NCBI GenBank assembly: GCA_026002975.1
Contig: BPGJ01000011.1
Location: forward strand, 1-64,000
Length of the DNA: 64,000 nt
Source of the DNA: Acidimicrobiia bacterium
GTDB taxonomy: Bacteria > Actinomycetota > Acidimicrobiia > Spongiisociales > ZC4RG35
Reading direction: 5' to 3'
Part shown: positions 61,013-64,000 of the stretch, one piece after another
Layout of the letters: every line of letters begins with the position of its first letter
Position numbering within the stretch: position 1 is the first letter of the stretch
The notes under the pieces: model-generated
What the model saw: only the letters and a program-made list of their open reading frames with translations
Databases searched by the model: none
Told to the model about the DNA's origin: nothing
Program-made: the position numbers and the translations under genes

Positions 61013-62233
61013 GTGGCAACCTTCGACGTCATCGTGGTCGGATTGGGGGCGATGGGTTCGTCCGCCGCCTACCACCTGGCGCGGCGTGACGTCCGGGTCC
61101 TCGGGCTGGAGGCATTCGACATCCCCCACGATCAGGGGTCCTACCACGGAGTCAACCGGATCTTCCGGTTGGCCTACTACGAGCATCCCTCCTACGTTCC
61201 CTTGATGTCGAGAGCGCTCGAACTGTGGCGGGAGCTCGAGGAGGTTTTCGGGGAGCGTCTCGTCTTCGTGACCGGATCGGTGGACGCCGGCCCGCCAGGG
61301 TCGGAGGTGTTCGAAGGGTCGGTCGAGTCGTGCCGGCTGCACGACCTACCCCACGAGGTGCTCGGGTCGTCCGACCTCTCCCATCGGTTTCCCGGCTTCC
61401 ACCTCCCCGCCGACCACATGGCCGTGTTCCAGCCGGACGGCGGGTTTCTGGCCTCCGAGCGATGTGTGGTGGCCCACATCATGGAGGCCCAGAGACTGGG
61501 AGCAACCGTCCACGCCCGGGAGCCCGTGAGGGATTGGAGCCTGCTGCCCGGCGGAGGGGTCAGAGTCGTCACCGACCGGGCGACCTACGAGGCCGGCACG
61601 GTGGTGTTCACCGCCGGCTCCTGGCTCGGGAAGCTGGTTGGGGAGTTGGAACCGCTGGCCGTGGCGGAGCGACAGGTCCTCGGTTGGTTCCAACCCCGCG
61701 ACCCGGCCGTCTTCTCCCCCGACCGCTTCCCGGTGTTCAACCTGGAGGTGGAGGAGGGCCGGTACTACGGCTTCGGCATCTTTCGTGTGCCCGGATTCAA
61801 GCTGGGCCGCTACCACCATCTGGGCGAGACGACGGATCCAGACCGGGTCGACCGCACCGTGAGGAGCGCCGACGAGGAGGTCCTGCGGGCTTGCCTACGG
61901 CGCTACTTTCCGGCAGCCGACGGTCCGACGCTGTCCCTCAAGACCTGCCTCTTCACCAACAGCCCCGACGAGCACTTCATCATCGACCGTCTCTCCGACG
62001 AGGTGCTGGTGGCCGGCGGCTTCTCGGGACACGGTTTCAAGTTCGCCTCGGTGGTGGGAGAGATCCTCGCCGAGCTCGCGACCGAAGGAGACACCCGCCA
62101 CGACGTGGGTCTGTTCCGGTTGGCGCGCTTCCGGTCAGGACTCGAGACGTCTGGCACCGAGGAACATCAGGGCGGCACCCGCGTAGAGAGCGAGGCCGGC
62201 GATGATGTCGGTGGCGTTGTCCAGAACCCCTAA
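61013..62233 (+). CDS. Monomeric sarcosine oxidase/N-methyltryptophan oxidase (SolA) family
   Basis: An N-methyl amino acid oxidase of 406 residues. The FAD site is DVIVVGLGAMGSSAAYHLA, followed by LGLEAFDIPHDQGSYHGVNRIFRLAYYEH (two segments, with the family G-S-S/Y-H-G). The cysteine for covalent flavin is in KTCLFTNSPDEHFIIDR, and GFSGHGFKFASVVGEILAELA closes the domain. It would form formaldehyde and H2O2 from a secondary amine. GTG 61013 follows CCGGAGGTACC. The last ~30 residues (GLETSGTEEHQGG onward) are unusual and read opposite the small membrane gene; a missed indel near 62130 may hide the true end. Confidence 0.85.
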   Translation: MATFDVIVVGLGAMGSSAAYHLARRDVRVLGLEAFDIPHDQGSYHGVNRIFRLAYYEHPSYVPLMSRALELWRELEEVFGERLVFVTGSVDAGPPGSEVFEGSVESCRLHDLPHEVLGSSDLSHRFPGFHLPADHMAVFQPDGGFLASERCVVAHIMEAQRLGATVHAREPVRDWSLLPGGGVRVVTDRATYEAGTVVFTAGSWLGKLVGELEPLAVAERQVLGWFQPRDPAVFSPDRFPVFNLEVEEGRYYGFGIFRVPGFKLGRYHHLGETTDPDRVDRTVRSADEEVLRACLRRYFPAADGPTLSLKTCLFTNSPDEHFIIDRLSDEVLVAGGFSGHGFKFASVVGEILAELATEGDTRHDVGLFRLARFRSGLETSGTEEHQGGTRVESEAGDDVGGVVQNP

Positions 62234-62521
62234 CCGCAGGTCGGTGAGCAGTTCTACCAGACCGAGGACTCCGGCCGCAGCTCCCAGGATCTTTAGGAGC
62301 CAGGCGGTCGGTACGGGCCAGCGTCCCGGCCGCTGCTGCTCGGCCCACACGAGGTAGACGGCGAACACGGCGACCAGCAGGGTTCCCGTGAAGAATCCGT
62401 AGGTGTCCAAGAGCAGCTCGAACAGGACGTAGTCGGCTACGACTAGCAGGGCACCCAGACCCACCATCTGATGGGCGGTACTCAACCCGGGAGCCGACGG
62501 AGCAGGTGTCTCTCCTTCCAT
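62135..62521 (-). CDS. Small integral membrane protein, unknown
   Basis: A 128-residue protein with four hydrophobic helices (MVGLGALLVVADYVLFELLL, GTLLVAVFAVYLVWAEQ, LLKILGAAAGVLGLVELLTD and DIIAGLALYAGAALMFLGAR). It begins MEGETPAPSAPGLSTAHQ at ATG 62521, after GGGAGGAAAATC. It overlaps the oxidase gene on the other strand by 99 bases, which is long for a real convergent pair. No family recognised. The 149 bases before it, up to the hydrolase stop, hold nothing else I can identify. Confidence 0.6.
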   Translation of the reverse strand: MEGETPAPSAPGLSTAHQMVGLGALLVVADYVLFELLLDTYGFFTGTLLVAVFAVYLVWAEQQRPGRWPVPTAWLLKILGAAAGVLGLVELLTDLRLGVLDNATDIIAGLALYAGAALMFLGARRLES

Positions 62522-62670
62522 GATTTTCCTCCCTCCTCTGGACCCCACCCTAGACACCCACCGGAGCCCCCGCGGTGATTCCTCGAGGTTTTGTCGATAG
62601 GCGCCCGGCTGCTTGTTCGGGGAGGTTGGTTGGGAACAGGTCTGCCTACTTCGAGGTGCCGTCCCCGCGC

Positions 62671-63531
62671 TCACCCCCGGCTCGACAGCCAGTCGACGAG
62701 GAGTCGGTTGAGATGCCCCGGCGAGTCGACCGGAATCCAGTGCGACACTCCCTCCAGCCGCTCGTAGCGCCACTCCCCCGCCACGTATCGAGCCGAACCG
62801 GTCATCTGCTCTTCGACCAGAGCCCCATCCCGGTCCGACCACACACCCATCACGTCCTGGCTCACCGGAGGTAGATCGATGGGGGGAGCGACCAGCGCCT
62901 CGGGTGTCATGTTGGCTCGATACAGCCCGAGGGCAGCGGTCAGCGCCCCGGGTCTGGAGAGGTCGGCTATCCAGTGCTCCACCTCGGAGGGCTGACCGAG
63001 CCAGGTGCGAACCGTCTCCCAGTCGTTGCGTGACAGCCACTCCTCGGCTACTCCTGGGAACTGGAACAGCAGCATGTACCAGCTCTTCTCCTTCTGCCGG
63101 ATACCCGCAGCCCGGAAGGCGTTGGGATGGCCCACCGAGAGAGCCACCAGACTGGCGACCCGGCCGAGTTCCCTCAGCGCCATGTACCACCCTATGGCGG
63201 CCCCCCAGTCGTGCCCCACGTAGTGGACCCGTTCCACCCCGGCGGCGTCGAGCACCGCGACCAGATCGGCGGCCATTTCGTGCATGGCGTATGCCTCGAC
63301 CTCGACGGGTTTGTCGGATCGCCCATATCCCCTCAAGTCGGGGGCCAGCACCCGAAATCCGGCCTCTGTCAGAGCCGGCACCTGGTTCCTCCACAACCTG
63401 GCCGAGTCGGGAAACCCGTGTACCAGAAGCACCGCGGGGCCGCCTTCGGGTCCGTGGTCGGCGAAAGTTAGGGCGACCCCGTCGCGACGGATCTGTCGAG
63501 TAGAGGAGTAGACGTCGAAAGAGGCCTCCAT
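62671..63531 (-). CDS. Epoxide hydrolase-like alpha/beta hydrolase
   Basis: A 286-residue alpha/beta hydrolase in which the nucleophile is aspartate, as in epoxide hydrolases and haloalkane dehalogenases. VLLVHGFPDSARLWRNQVPA contains the HGxP oxyanion motif, APDLRGYGRSDKP follows, and the nucleophile is in YVGHDWGAAIGWYMAL. The acid/His side has GVWSDRDGALVEEQM and LEGVSHWIPVDSPGH. The ATG 63531 lies 10 bases after a TATAAC -10, so translation may start near the 5' end of the message. No signal peptide. Confidence 0.87.
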   Translation of the reverse strand: MEASFDVYSSTRQIRRDGVALTFADHGPEGGPAVLLVHGFPDSARLWRNQVPALTEAGFRVLAPDLRGYGRSDKPVEVEAYAMHEMAADLVAVLDAAGVERVHYVGHDWGAAIGWYMALRELGRVASLVALSVGHPNAFRAAGIRQKEKSWYMLLFQFPGVAEEWLSRNDWETVRTWLGQPSEVEHWIADLSRPGALTAALGLYRANMTPEALVAPPIDLPPVSQDVMGVWSDRDGALVEEQMTGSARYVAGEWRYERLEGVSHWIPVDSPGHLNRLLVDWLSSRG

Positions 63532-63541
63532 CGACGTCCCG

Positions 63542-63547
63542 TTATAG
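63542..63547 (-). promoter_or_regulatory. Likely -10 element (TATAAC) of the epoxide-hydrolase-like gene
   Basis: TATAAC on the minus strand, 10 bases before the ATG at 63531, in a GC-rich gap that also holds a hairpin at 63552-63582. The spacing suggests a nearly leaderless message. No clear -35 is seen because the hairpin occupies that place. Confidence 0.35.
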
Positions 63548-63551
63548 CGTA

Positions 63552-63582
63552 CGGGGGGCCGCCGGGCGTCGACGGCCCCCCG
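63552..63582 (-). terminator. Hairpin between two minus-strand genes
   Basis: CGGGGGGCCG (63552-63561) pairs with CGGCCCCCCG (63573-63582) around an 11-base loop. It follows the stop of the small membrane gene by 15 bases and precedes the hydrolase promoter. No T run follows. Probable terminator of the upstream gene. Confidence 0.55.
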
Positions 63583-63597
63583 GACGGGACGCTGGTG

Positions 63598-63933
63598 TCA
63601 CGCGACCCGACGGAGGCCGTGCTGACGTTCGATCTCCTCCGCCTCGTCCGCGACCTTACGGAAGAGGCTGCCCAGTAGGCCCAGGAAGTGCCGCCAGAAC
63701 AGGGCCATGCCTCCGACGACGAGACCGGTCAGCGTGATCCCGATCCATGACGCCCGCAGGTCGAGACCCCACAGGGCCGCCATGTCGAACCCTGCGATCC
63801 AGGCGACGGCTATTCCAACCGCTACCAGCACGAGGGCCCAGAGCTCGGGAACCCGGCTGAGCCACCGGTCGAAGATCATGGCCAGGGCGGTGATCCCCAG
63901 GCCCACGAAGAGCGCCAGCGCGAAGGGAAACAT
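63598..63933 (-). CDS. Small membrane protein, unknown
   Basis: A 111-residue protein with three hydrophobic segments: MFPFALALFVGLGITALAMI, WALVLVAVGIAVAWIAG and WIGITLTGLVVGGMALFW. The tail LGSLFRKVADEAEEIERQHG is amphipathic and probably helical in the cytoplasm. ATG 63933 has GGAGGTG upstream. No family recognised. The last 67 bases of the window hold its leader, with a CATATG at 63983-63988 that could be part of its promoter. Confidence 0.6.
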   Translation of the reverse strand: MFPFALALFVGLGITALAMIFDRWLSRVPELWALVLVAVGIAVAWIAGFDMAALWGLDLRASWIGITLTGLVVGGMALFWRHFLGLLGSLFRKVADEAEEIERQHGLRRVA

Positions 63934-64000
63934 CGCACCTCCTTTCCGAGCCCACGCTCAGGCACGTCGACTCGGGCTCCACATATGAATCTAACCGGCT

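Noticed and set aside
1..64000. tRNA, rRNA, CRISPR, transposase, integrase or phage genes
   Set aside because: Looked for by eye on both strands; no cloverleaf with 3' TTCRA region, no regular short repeats and no transposase or integrase motifs were found.

Overview
The window is very GC-rich. It carries several actinobacterial marks: an MtrA/MtrB/LpqB-like two-component locus, two luciferase-like (LLM, presumably F420-dependent) oxidoreductases, many GTG/TTG starts, ATGA/GTGA/TTGA stop-start overlaps, and lipoproteins whose mature ends are Thr/Ala-rich linkers. That linker style is common in Acidimicrobiia. I infer an uncultured acidimicrobial-type actinobacterium, heterotrophic and transporter-rich. 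No rRNA, tRNA, CRISPR array, insertion sequence or phage gene was seen. Gaps between genes are short, and none reaches 300 bases.

Layout. 0-4.5 kb: tail of a 2-oxoacid dehydrogenase E1-beta gene, its E2, a double cupin, a RidA protein and an asparaginase, nearly all overlapping. 4.5-12.1 kb: an MFS carrier divergent from a HisD-like dehydrogenase, SDR, cyclase, CocE-type hydrolase and AhpD-like protein, then a 3-hydroxyisobutyrate-dehydrogenase-like enzyme and an OsmC protein on the minus strand. 12.1-17 kb: a complete branched-chain-amino-acid-type ABC importer (LivHMGF plus lipoprotein). 17-20.6 kb: a minus-strand operon of a carotenoid-desaturase-like oxidoreductase, a zinc alcohol dehydrogenase and a decarboxylase-type amidohydrolase. 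20.7-25.3 kb: a plus-strand catabolic operon (zinc alcohol dehydrogenase, dihydropyrimidinase-like amidohydrolase, degenerate alpha/beta hydrolase, cupin, dihydroxypyridine-type FAD monooxygenase). 25.3-28.6 kb: an ECF vitamin-type importer. 28.8-36 kb: an alpha/beta hydrolase, an orphan molybdenum hydroxylase large subunit, a TctABC tripartite transporter and an LLM oxidoreductase. 36-45.8 kb: two MFS exporters, an LVIVD-type protein, a TauABC/SsuABC-like importer, a Gfo/Idh/MocA dehydrogenase, an EamA exporter and small proteins. 45.8-51.5 kb: the MtrAB-lipoprotein locus, a purine permease, DUF983 and DUF981-like proteins. 51.6-57 kb: an LLM oxidoreductase, a GH1 beta-glucosidase and a molybdate operon with its own sensor-regulator. 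57-64 kb: acyltransferase, PLP lyase, VOC protein, methyltransferase, sarcosine-oxidase-like enzyme and small membrane proteins.

How it fits together. Most genes import organic acids, amino acids, sulfonates or heterocycles and oxidise or hydrolyse them. The molybdate importer could supply the molybdenum hydroxylase at 29.5 kb. Ten genes are interrupted by single-base indels, several of them in G or C runs, which looks like sequencing or assembly error rather than gene decay.

The most interesting signal is the AhpD-like gene at 10.25 kb. It is interrupted not by an indel but by one in-frame TGA, exactly at the second cysteine position of its CxxC redox motif. The TGA is followed at once by a hairpin with a bulged U and a G-first apical loop. 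This is a candidate selenoprotein. A recurring palindrome, CAATCGATTG or CAAACGATTG, sits next to transporter genes at four places between 36 and 45 kb.
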